Source of the DNA: Flectobacillus sp.
Lineage (GTDB): Bacteria > Bacteroidota > Bacteroidia > Cytophagales > Spirosomataceae
Direction: 5' to 3'
DNA length: 5,564 nucleotides
NCBI GenBank assembly: GCA_029865665.1
Contig: JARXAV010000347.1
Location: forward strand, 1 to 5,564
In this document: positions 1 through 5,564 of the stretch, one piece after another
How the letters are laid out: each line of letters begins with the position of its first letter
Numbering within the stretch: the stretch's first letter is position 1
The notes under the pieces: generated by a model
Told to the model about the DNA's origin: nothing
The model's database searches: none
What the model saw: only the letters and a program-made list of their open reading frames with translations
Position numbers and translations under genes: made by a program

Positions 1-1508
1 GCAGGAAGGCTTACTTTTAATACATCTCCTGCCAAAGTCGCCCCTTTGAATGCTGTTGGAGTGATTTTGTTTGGATTTTCAAACGAGTTAAAGTCTTGAA
101 CTTTTGCAGAAGCTAAAACTCTTCCTGATACCGTTTTTGCCTTTAAGCCTTTGATATTAATGCTGATTTCTTGACCTTTATTGATGTCGATATTCGTCAA
201 CGAAACGTGGATAACTCCTGCTTTGTCTTTCGATGCTGAAACAGAAACGGCTGGTAATTTTTCAGTACCTACTACATAGTCGTTCGTTTTAATTTCAACA
301 GGTAAGTTCGTTGCATCTTGGTGAACGTTATACATTTCCATCACGTGATACGTAGGCGTAAGAATCATTTTCTCCTCTTTTGTCAAGATAACCGATTGCA
401 ATACGTTTACGATTTGAGCCAAGTTCGCCATACGAACACGGTCTGAATGTTTGTGGAAAATATTCAAAGTTGCTCCTGCTAACACGGCATCACGCATGGT
501 ATTTTGTTGGAACAAGAAGCCCGGGTTTGTATTTGGTTCAACTTCATACCAGCCACCCCATTCATCTACGATTAAAGCTACTTTTTTCTTCGGATCATAT
601 TTGTCCATAATTGCCGAATGCTTTTGGATTAACTCATCCATAAATAAGGCCTCTTGCATGGTTTTGAAATAAAGAGCTTCAGAGAAGTCTGTCGAAGAGC
701 CTTTTTTATCCCAGTTGATTACTGAATAGTGGTGTAAAGCAACGCCTTCCAACATGTTATGAGGAATATCACGCATTAACACTTCTGTCCAGTGATAATC
801 TTTTGAGTTAGCTCCCGAAGCAATACGGAAAAGCTTTGACGAGTTGCCCCAGTCGGTCATAAACGTAGCATACTGACGGTAGATATTGGCATAGTATTCT
901 GGACGCATATTACCTCCGCAACCCCAAGCTTCGTTACCAACACCCCAGAATTTTACACCCCATGCTTTATCTTGTCCATTGGCTTTACGTAAGTTTGCCA
1001 TTGGGCTACCCGCATCATGGTTTACATATTGTGTCCAATCTACGAGTTCTTTTACGGTACCACTACCCACGTTACCTGCTAAATAAGGTTCAGTACCTAG
1101 TAGTTTACACATATTCAAAAAGTCGTGTGTACCAAAGCTGTTATCTTCTGTAACACCACCCCACCAAGCGTTAATCATCGAAGGACGTTGCGATTTTGAT
1201 CCAATACCATCTTTCCAGTGGTAAGTATCTGCAAAACATCCACCTGGCCAACGAAGGTTAGGGATTTTTAATTTCTTCAAAGCATCTACTACGTCATTAC
1301 GTACGCCTGCTGTGTTGGGAATTTTAGTATTATTTTCACCGACATATAAACCGCCATAGATACATGCTCCAAGGTGTTCGGCAAAATGTCCGTAGATATG
1401 TTTACTGATGACTGCTTTACCAGAATCTGCATAAACTGTTGCCGAGTTTTGTGCATACGTCTGAAAAGAAAGCCCTGCAATAGCAAGAGCTGCGATTGTT
1501 TTTTTCAT
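1..1508 (-). CDS. Secreted GH51 alpha-L-arabinofuranosidase (3' end cut by window edge)
   Basis: Retaining glycoside hydrolase of family GH51 that removes terminal alpha-L-arabinofuranosyl groups from arabinan, arabinoxylan or their oligosaccharides. I translated this frame by hand: 502 codons are open from the ATG at 1508 to position 3, with no stop, so the C-terminus lies beyond the window. Bacteroidota homologues are usually a little over 500 residues, so only about ten residues should be missing. Residues 1-19 look like a type I signal peptide (MKK, hydrophobic core, TYA before QN), with no lipobox cysteine, so a periplasmic or secreted location is expected. The substrate-binding RWPGGC is at 86-91, the acid/base is E193 in GVGNEAWG, HHY is at 259-261, and the nucleophile is E316 in VDEWGGW. 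From about residue 400 the chain is the C-terminal beta-sandwich domain. There is no Shine-Dalgarno sequence, as is common in this phylum. It lies 130 bp downstream of araA and is probably co-transcribed. The substrate (arabinan or xylan side chains) cannot be decided from sequence. Confidence 0.93.
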   Translation of the reverse strand, partial: MKKTIAALAIAGLSFQTYAQNSATVYADSGKAVISKHIYGHFAEHLGACIYGGLYVGENNTKIPNTAGVRNDVVDALKKLKIPNLRWPGGCFADTYHWKDGIGSKSQRPSMINAWWGGVTEDNSFGTHDFLNMCKLLGTEPYLAGNVGSGTVKELVDWTQYVNHDAGSPMANLRKANGQDKAWGVKFWGVGNEAWGCGGNMRPEYYANIYRQYATFMTDWGNSSKLFRIASGANSKDYHWTEVLMRDIPHNMLEGVALHHYSVINWDKKGSSTDFSEALYFKTMQEALFMDELIQKHSAIMDKYDPKKKVALIVDEWGGWYEVEPNTNPGFLFQQNTMRDAVLAGATLNIFHKHSDRVRMANLAQIVNVLQSVILTKEEKMILTPTYHVMEMYNVHQDATNLPVEIKTNDYVVGTEKLPAVSVSASKDKAGVIHVSLTNIDINKGQEISINIKGLKAKTVSGRVLASAKVQDFNSFENPNKITPTAFKGATLAGDVLKVSLP

Positions 1509-1542
1509 GGTTGGGGATGGAGTTGGGATAATTGGACGCTGG

Positions 1543-1557
1543 TAAATGTTGGATGTT
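1543..1557. repeat. 15-bp inverted repeat flanking araA, left copy
   Basis: TAAATGTTGGATGTT here is the exact reverse complement of positions 3359-3373 on the other side of araA. It lies upstream of the GH51 start and touches the foot of the long stem-loop. The motif is a low-complexity TGTTGGA unit that also occurs within that stem-loop, so the pair may simply be two members of a dispersed intergenic repeat family. Confidence 0.7.
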
Positions 1558-1636
1558 AGATTTTGAATGTTGAATGTTGAATTGTTTCTGAATACACTGA
1601 ACAATCCAACATTTAAAATCCAACATCCAAAATCTA
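1557..1636 (-). repeat. Long intercistronic stem-loop between araA and the GH51 gene
   Basis: An imperfect inverted repeat fills most of the araA-GH51 gap. The outer stem pairs 1557-1574 with 1619-1636 (18 bp), the inner stem pairs 1575-1586 with 1600-1611 (12 bp), a 7-nt bulge lies at 1612-1618, and the loop is 1587-1599. Three positions are not Watson-Crick; on the minus-strand transcript all three become G-U pairs, whereas on the plus strand they are A-C mismatches. The stem begins 2 nt after the araA stop codon and ends 48 nt before the GH51 start. No U-run follows the stem, so a simple intrinsic terminator is unlikely. A role in mRNA processing, 3'-end protection of araA mRNA or partial attenuation is possible, but this is inference. 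The arms are made of TGTTGGA-type units, so it may instead be one copy of a dispersed genomic repeat. Confidence 0.75.
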
Positions 1637-1638
1637 TT

Positions 1639-3129
1639 CTATTTATAAGCGATTTCGTTCCAACGTAATTCGTTTTTGAAATTACGGATGGTTGTATTTT
1701 TGTCGATAACCACTAATTCAACACCACACATTTCAGCGAAGTCTTCGATGTGTTCTGTTGTTAAGTTTTGGCTATAAACCGTATGGTGAGCACCACCTGC
1801 CAAAATCCAAGCAGCACAGCCTGTAGCCATGTCTGGTTGTGGTTTCCATAAAGCACGAGCCGTTGGTAAGTGAGGGAATTGTTCTGTTACCTCTACTGCT
1901 TCTACTTCGTTTACGATTAATCTGAAACGGTTACCCATATCTACTAACGAAACGTTGATTGCAGGGCCAGCACTTGCATTGAATACCAAACGAACTGGAT
2001 CTTCTTTACCACCAATTCCTAATGGATAGATTTCACATTTTACTTTGTCTTTCGCAATGGTTGGACAAATTTCTAACATGTGTGAACCTAATACCATTGG
2101 ATTGCTTGGGTCGAAGTGGTAGGTATAATCTTCCATAAACGAAGTACCACCTGCTAAACCGCTAGACATGATTTTCATTACTCTTGTTAGAGCCGATGTT
2201 TTCCAGTCTCCTTCTCCACCGTAACCATAGCCAGCCGCCATCATACGTTGTGAGCCAATACCTGGCAATTGACACATTCCGTGTAAATCTTCAAAGGTGT
2301 TGGTATATGCACCGTAACCACCGTCTTCTAAAAATGCTTTTAAACCTAACTCGATACGAGCAGCTTCTACCAACGATTGACGCATTGCTCCGCCAGCCGT
2401 TAACGATGCCATCATTTCATACGTAGCTTCGTATTCTTTGATTAAGTTATTGATTTCTGAGTCAGAAATTTGGTTGATAACTTGTACTAAATCGCCAACG
2501 CCATGAGTGTTTACCGAGAAACCAAAGGCCATTTCTGCCGCTACCTTGTCCCCATCTGTTACCGCTACTTGACGCATGTTATCCCCAAAACGAACAACTT
2601 TCATCGTTGACATTTCGTATTTTGCAACCGCTACACGTGTCCAAGCACTGATTTGGTCGATAACACCTGCATTTTGCCAGTGACCTACTACCACTTTGCG
2701 GTTCAAACGCATACGAGACATGATGAAACCAAACTCACGGTCACCATGTGCCGACTGGTTTAGGTTCATGAAATCCATGTCGATTGTACTGAATGGAATG
2801 TCACGGTTGAATTGTGTGTGGAAATGAAGTAATGGTTTTTTCAAGCAGTTCAATCCACGAATCCACATTTTAGCAGGAGAGAACGTGTGCATCCAAGCAA
2901 CGATACCCACACAGTTGGGAGCAACGTTGGCTTCTTGACAGATAGCATAAATTTCTTCTGGAGTTTTCACAACAGGTTTGAACACTACTCTTACTGGAAT
3001 CGCAGGAGAGTCGTTTAATGAACCAGCGATGATTGTAGAATGCTCATCTACTTGACGAAGTGTTTCTTCGCCATATAAGTGCTGGCTACCTGTTACGAAC
3101 CAGATTTCGAATTTTTTTAAGTCAATCAT
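1639..3129 (-). CDS. araA: L-arabinose isomerase AraA
   Basis: Cytoplasmic, metal-dependent (usually Mn2+) isomerase converting L-arabinose to L-ribulose, the first intracellular step of bacterial arabinose breakdown. The protein is 496 residues, the usual length of the family (about 500), and is complete. The N-terminus reads [14 protein letters not shown], matching the family signature, which fixes the ATG at 3129. Residues equivalent to the known metal ligands are visible: E306 in GGEGDWK, E333 in FMEDYTYH, H350 in GSHML and H449 in GGAHHT. The leader before the start is A/T-rich and has no Shine-Dalgarno sequence. The gene follows araB with a 250-bp gap holding hairpin repeats, and precedes the GH51 gene. 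I saw no good Bacteroidota promoter (TTG ... TAnnTTTG) in that gap, so expression probably depends on a promoter before araB. The stop is TAG, followed 2 nt later by the long stem-loop. Confidence 0.98.
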   Translation of the reverse strand: MIDLKKFEIWFVTGSQHLYGEETLRQVDEHSTIIAGSLNDSPAIPVRVVFKPVVKTPEEIYAICQEANVAPNCVGIVAWMHTFSPAKMWIRGLNCLKKPLLHFHTQFNRDIPFSTIDMDFMNLNQSAHGDREFGFIMSRMRLNRKVVVGHWQNAGVIDQISAWTRVAVAKYEMSTMKVVRFGDNMRQVAVTDGDKVAAEMAFGFSVNTHGVGDLVQVINQISDSEINNLIKEYEATYEMMASLTAGGAMRQSLVEAARIELGLKAFLEDGGYGAYTNTFEDLHGMCQLPGIGSQRMMAAGYGYGGEGDWKTSALTRVMKIMSSGLAGGTSFMEDYTYHFDPSNPMVLGSHMLEICPTIAKDKVKCEIYPLGIGGKEDPVRLVFNASAGPAINVSLVDMGNRFRLIVNEVEAVEVTEQFPHLPTARALWKPQPDMATGCAAWILAGGAHHTVYSQNLTTEHIEDFAEMCGVELVVIDKNTTIRNFKNELRWNEIAYK

Positions 3130-3170
3130 TGTATTGTTTTGTAATTAATGTGTTTTAATATTTTCTTCTG

Positions 3171-3207
3171 AATAGTCCTGACGGTTGAAAACCCTGTCAG
3201 GGCTATT
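3171..3207. repeat. REP-like palindromic hairpin, unit 1
   Basis: A strong imperfect palindrome in the araB-araA gap. The outer arms AATAG/CTATT close a 6-bp stem CCTGAC/GTCAGG through one T-G position, then a 2-nt bulge, then a GGTT/AACC stem with a 3-nt loop. The core CCCTGTCAGGG is at 3192-3202. It is the reverse-complement relative of the unit at 3302-3335 (18 of 21 positions identical over the CGGT...CAGGG segment). It lies 42 bp upstream of the araA start. It could be a mobile palindromic repeat or an mRNA structure; no U-run follows it on the minus strand. Confidence 0.7.
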
Positions 3208-3301
3208 TAGCGAGTTAATTTATCTTCATACGCTTCGTAGTAAGGCGAAGTTGGTAGTTAAAGACTCCAAAATTGAATCGTCAGTAGTAATTTGCTCGTA
3301 G

Positions 3302-3335
3302 CACCCTGACAGGGTTGTTGACCGCTTTCAGGGTG
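3302..3335. repeat. REP-like palindromic hairpin, unit 2 (inverted relative to unit 1)
   Basis: CACCCTGA (3302-3309) pairs perfectly with TCAGGGTG (3328-3335), and an inner GGTT/GACC stem (3313-3316 with 3320-3323, one G-T pair) has a 3-nt loop. The core CCCTGACAGGG is at 3304-3314. It has the same two-tier stem as unit 1 and is in opposite orientation, with 94 bp between the two. A GTAG tetranucleotide (3298-3301) sits directly before the stem, which recalls REP elements mobilised by RAYT transposases; the corresponding position in unit 1, read on the other strand, is ATAG. The spacer 3208-3301 holds only a minor CTTCG/CGAAG hairpin (3233-3237 with 3246-3250) and no gene. Confidence 0.7.
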
Positions 3336-3342
3336 AGTGAAT

Positions 3343-3373
3343 TCAAAATTTAACATCCAACATCCAACATTTA
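3343..3373. repeat. AACATCC direct repeat after araB, including right copy of the 15-bp inverted repeat
   Basis: The 7-bp unit AACATCC occurs twice in tandem (3352-3365), followed by AACATTT. The run starts 6 nt after the araB stop codon in the sense of transcription. Positions 3359-3373 are the exact reverse complement of 1543-1557. Similar TGTTGGA units also begin just after the araA stop, so both genes carry the same kind of 3' flank. Too short and simple to call a mobile element. Confidence 0.65.
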
Positions 3374-3379
3374 TACTAT

Positions 3380-5011
3380 CTATGCTTCAATGAATCCCCC
3401 CAATGCCACATACTTAGCATACAGTGTTTGGTACACCGCAGAAACCTCTGGACGTGGTGTGTACGTAGCGTCGAAGTCGGAAGCCATTACTTTCTGAGCC
3501 GTTGCCATGTCTGGGTGAACACCTGCTGCTACCGATGCAAAAATTGCTGCACCTAAAGCACAAGCTTGGTCTGAGCTAGCCACTTTAATAGGCATATTCA
3601 TCACATCCGCTAAGGTTTGCATTACGAAAGGCGATTTTTTAGCTACACCACCAATTGCAATTACTTCCTTGATAGGTACTCCTTCGTTTACGAAACGGTC
3701 TGCAATTGCTTTTGCTCCAAAAGCTGTTGCCTCTACCAACGATTTGAAGATTTTCACGGCATCTGAACCTAAGTTTAAGCCAGAAATTGCTCCTTTTAAG
3801 GTATGGTTTGCATCAGGAGTACGGCGACCGTTCATCCAATCAACCGAAACAATATCATTTTCAGTTACTGGCAATGCCATTGCTTTGATAGAAAGATGAG
3901 GTAATAATTCTTGAGCCATTTTGTCGGCTGCTTCATCACCTAATAATTCACGTACTGGTGTTACAATGACTTTTTGGAACCAAGCATATAAGTCACCAAA
4001 AGCAGATTGACCCGCTTCCATGCCTAACATACCTGGTAAGATAGAACCATCTACTTGTCCACAGATACCACGGATAAGTAAGTGACCAATTTCTTCGTTT
4101 GGTGCAACCAACATATCGCAAGTTGACGTACCAATTACTTTACATAAAGCATACGGCTGAATGTCTGCCCCAACAGCTCCCATGTGACAGTCGAATGCTC
4201 CCACACCAATAACAGCTTCTGAAGAAATACCCAATTTTTCAGCCCATTCAGCCGAAATTTTACCCATTGAGTTATCCGAAGTATAGGTGTCTTTGAAAAG
4301 ACGATCACGAAGACCAGCTAATAAAGGATCTAATTTTGTTAAAAATTCTTCCGAAGGTAATCCCTCAAATTCGGCATGCCATAAGGCTTTATGACCTGCT
4401 GCACAACGGCTACGTTTTAGGGTTAAAGGATTGGTATCTCCTGTTAATACTGCTGAAATCCAGTCACAGTGTTCTACCCATGAAAAGGCATTAGCACGAA
4501 CGCTTTCATCTACACGAAGGGTACGTAAAATTTTTGCCCAAAACCATTCAGAAGAATAAATCCCACCCACATATTTGGTGAAATCCATGTTCCAATGATG
4601 AGCTAATTCATTGATTTCGTTTGCTTCAGCATTAGCCGTATGGTCTTTCCAAAGGATAAACATCGCATTCGGGTTTTCTGCAAATTCAGGTAATAAGGCA
4701 AGCGGAGTACCTGTTTCATTTACAGCAACGGGAGTAGAACCAGTGGTGTCCACCGAAATCCCTACAATATGTTGGCGAACGTCGTCAGAAACATTTGCTA
4801 AAGCTCCCTTAATCGCATTTTCTAAACCCTCTAAATAATCAAGTGGGTGTTGACGAAATTGCTGGCTGCTAGGGTCACAGAATTGACCTTTTGCCCAACG
4901 TGCATAATAATGAACGGCTGTGCCTAAATTTTCGCCCGTTTGTGTATTGACTACTAAAGCACGAACCGAATCTGTTCCGTAGTCAACCCCGATAGCGTAT
5001 TGATGTTGCAT
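3380..5011 (-). CDS. araB: Ribulokinase AraB (FGGY carbohydrate kinase)
   Basis: Cytoplasmic kinase that phosphorylates L-ribulose to L-ribulose 5-phosphate with ATP, following AraA in the pathway. The protein is 543 residues from the ATG at 5011, close to the usual AraB length of about 550-570. FGGY-kinase landmarks are in order: the phosphate loop VDYGTDSVRA at 9-18, ISVDTTGSTP at 85-94, the likely catalytic base D274 in GAFDCHMGAVGA, IGTSTC at 293-298, GGVAKKS at 454-460, and the nucleotide-site CALGAAI at 484-490. The D-Y-G-T-D-S-V-R-A form of the loop separates AraB from glycerol- and xylulokinases. An in-frame ATG at 5068 would add 19 residues, but these do not resemble the family, and that start lies inside a hairpin and upstream of the candidate operator, so I chose 5011. 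It is the first structural gene after the regulator. Confidence 0.97.
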   Translation of the reverse strand: MQHQYAIGVDYGTDSVRALVVNTQTGENLGTAVHYYARWAKGQFCDPSSQQFRQHPLDYLEGLENAIKGALANVSDDVRQHIVGISVDTTGSTPVAVNETGTPLALLPEFAENPNAMFILWKDHTANAEANEINELAHHWNMDFTKYVGGIYSSEWFWAKILRTLRVDESVRANAFSWVEHCDWISAVLTGDTNPLTLKRSRCAAGHKALWHAEFEGLPSEEFLTKLDPLLAGLRDRLFKDTYTSDNSMGKISAEWAEKLGISSEAVIGVGAFDCHMGAVGADIQPYALCKVIGTSTCDMLVAPNEEIGHLLIRGICGQVDGSILPGMLGMEAGQSAFGDLYAWFQKVIVTPVRELLGDEAADKMAQELLPHLSIKAMALPVTENDIVSVDWMNGRRTPDANHTLKGAISGLNLGSDAVKIFKSLVEATAFGAKAIADRFVNEGVPIKEVIAIGGVAKKSPFVMQTLADVMNMPIKVASSDQACALGAAIFASVAAGVHPDMATAQKVMASDFDATYTPRPEVSAVYQTLYAKYVALGGFIEA

Positions 5012-5025
5012 TGTGTTATGATTTG

Positions 5026-5040
5026 GTGTCAAGATGACAC
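5026..5040. promoter_or_regulatory. Candidate AraR operator upstream of araB
   Basis: A perfect inverted repeat, GTGTCA-TCT-TGACAC on the minus strand (6-bp arms, 3-nt spacer), ends 14 bp before the araB start. The size and symmetry suit a dimeric regulator. It lies just downstream of a possible -7 element, where a bound repressor would block transcription. Because an AraR-like gene is immediately upstream, AraR is the obvious candidate to bind it; that link is inference. I did not see a second full copy elsewhere in the window. Confidence 0.55.
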
Positions 5041-5048
5041 ATTTTTGA

Positions 5049-5056
5049 GAAATATA
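5049..5056 (-). promoter_or_regulatory. Weak candidate -7 promoter element for araB
   Basis: TATATTTC read on the minus strand differs at one position from the Bacteroidota -7 consensus TAnnTTTG. It would put the transcription start near 5042, next to the inverted-repeat operator, with a leader of about 30 nt. A clear -33 TTG at normal spacing is not visible; the nearest TTG (5085-5087) is about 28 nt away. The region is A/T-rich, so this is only tentative. Confidence 0.25.
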
Positions 5057-5065
5057 AATAATTAG

Positions 5066-5097
5066 CACCCTTTGAATTTTGTATCAAGCAAAGGGTG
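5066..5097 (-). terminator. Stem-loop between araR and araB, possible terminator of araR
   Basis: CACCCTTTG and CAAAGGGTG form a perfect 9-bp stem (5089-5097 with 5066-5074) around a 14-nt loop, starting 28 nt after the regulator's stop codon. The sequence after it on the minus strand is A/T-rich but lacks an uninterrupted T-run, so termination may be weak. It could separate regulator transcription from araB, or it could be a second regulatory site in the araB control region. Confidence 0.45.
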
Positions 5098-5125
5098 TGG
5101 TTACTGTTCCTTCGTAATCGAGCAT

Positions 5126-5564
5126 TTACCTCGAAGCATCTGACATAAAATAATGGAAAGCGTTAAATTGGCTTTGGTATTTTGTTTGGTCGAGCTTGTA
5201 AAGGATTGCTTTTTTTGTTGCCGAATTTTCATTCTTTTCCCCTGTATCAATCAGTAATTTTGTCGATAAGATTTTTCTGCTAAAATTACGTCGATCAAGG
5301 GGAGTGTCGTAGATTGCCTCATAGAGTTTTTGTAATTGAGGAATCGTGAATTTTTCGGGTAATAATTCAAATCCGATAGGGTGTAAAGCTGCACGGTAGC
5401 GTAAACGTTCTAAAGCCAAATCGACCATTTCATTATGGTCGAATACTAAATTGGGGCGGTCTTTTAAACTAATCCAAAACGCATTTTGAGCTTTTGCCGA
5501 ATCTTGATCGTGTGCATGAATATTGATTAACGCAAAAAAACAAATGGATACGGTTCGTTCAACT
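5126..5564 (-). CDS. araR: AraR/NrtR-type Nudix-related transcriptional regulator (N-terminus beyond window)
   Basis: C-terminal 145 residues of a regulator of the NrtR family, in which a Nudix-like sensor domain is joined to a C-terminal winged helix-turn-helix. The frame stays open to the window edge at 5563; the ATG at 5428 (MVDLALERLR) is internal, because the upstream residues (SICFFALIN, then AFWISLKDRPNLVFDHNEM) continue the family's domain boundary. The winged-helix part contains ALERLRYR, HPIGFELLPEKFTIPQLQKLYEAI and the DNA-contacting LDRRNFSRK (89-97 of the visible part), ending with the wing AILYKLDQTKY. Full-length relatives are about 220-250 residues, so roughly 80-100 are missing. 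In Bacteroides, a Nudix-type AraR represses arabinose genes and is released by L-arabinose; the neighbouring araB and araA support the same role here. A different NrtR-family paralogue is possible but less likely in this position. Confidence 0.85.
   Translation of the reverse strand, partial: VERTVSICFFALINIHAHDQDSAKAQNAFWISLKDRPNLVFDHNEMVDLALERLRYRAALHPIGFELLPEKFTIPQLQKLYEAIYDTPLDRRNFSRKILSTKLLIDTGEKNENSATKKAILYKLDQTKYQSQFNAFHYFMSDASR

Noticed and set aside
451..672. Plus-strand 73-residue open frame
   Set aside because: It is antisense to the GH51 gene, whose frame is well conserved there; no family resemblance in the translated frame.
962..1153. Plus-strand 63-residue open frame
   Set aside because: It lies antisense within the GH51 catalytic domain and shows no recognisable protein features.
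1289..1626. Small open frames on both strands around the GH51 5' end (1289-1486, 1374-1559, 1417-1626)
   Set aside because: They overlap the GH51 signal peptide region and the repeat stem-loop in other frames; the composition reflects the TGTTGGA repeats, not a protein.
2184..2426. Plus-strand 80-residue open frame
   Set aside because: It is antisense to the metal-binding core of araA and is a shadow of its codon pattern.
3302..3335. Intrinsic terminator between araB and araA
   Set aside because: The stem is strong, but no T-run follows on the minus strand, and its sequence relationship to unit 1 fits a repeat family better.
3171..3371. CRISPR array
   Set aside because: The repeats are short, inverted and not evenly spaced, and there are no cas genes.
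3669..3899. Plus-strand 76-residue open frame
   Set aside because: It is antisense to the well-conserved C-terminal domain of araB.
4611..4838. Plus-strand 75-residue open frame
   Set aside because: It is antisense to the N-terminal domain of araB with no independent support.
5012..5068. Longer araB start at 5068 giving 19 extra N-terminal residues
   Set aside because: The extra residues do not resemble AraB proteins, and this start would place the candidate operator and promoter inside the coding region; the ATG at 5011 directly precedes the conserved VDYGTDS loop.
5126..5428. Stand-alone 100-residue protein starting at 5428
   Set aside because: The frame is open upstream to the window edge and encodes the preceding part of a NrtR/AraR-type regulator, so this ATG is an internal methionine.

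Overview
The window is a fragment of an L-arabinose utilisation locus from a member of the Bacteroidota, most likely a Cytophagales-type organism (order-level guess from gene type, moderate-to-low GC content, A/T-rich leaders without Shine-Dalgarno sequences, and intergenic repeats of the AACATCCAAC and CCCTGACAGGG kind). All four genes read on the minus strand, so the transcriptional order runs from high to low coordinates.

Layout in transcription order: (1) 5564-5126, the C-terminal part of a NrtR/AraR-type Nudix-related transcriptional regulator, cut by the window edge; (2) 5125-5012, a control region with a 9-bp perfect stem-loop (5066-5097) and a perfect 6-3-6 inverted repeat (5026-5040) that is a good candidate operator for araB; (3) 5011-3380, araB, ribulokinase; (4) 3379-3130, a 250-bp intergenic region with a short TGTTGGA-type direct repeat just after the araB stop and two related palindromic hairpins in inverted orientation; (5) 3129-1639, araA, L-arabinose isomerase; (6) 1638-1509, an intergenic region mostly taken up by a long stem-loop; (7) 1508 to beyond position 1, a secreted GH51 alpha-L-arabinofuranosidase missing only its extreme C-terminus.

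Together the genes form a compact pathway. The exported GH51 enzyme would release L-arabinose from arabino-oligosaccharides, AraA isomerises it to L-ribulose, AraB phosphorylates that to L-ribulose 5-phosphate, and the regulator would sense arabinose and control the cluster. The next enzyme, AraD (L-ribulose-5-phosphate 4-epimerase), is not in the window, and no transporter is visible. No tRNA, rRNA, CRISPR array or transposase gene was found.

The coding content is ordinary. The parts that merit a second look are the intergenic repeats: a 30-bp stem right after araA whose three imperfections are all G-U compatible only on the mRNA strand, a pair of REP-like inverted hairpins before araA, and a perfect 15-bp inverted repeat flanking araA.
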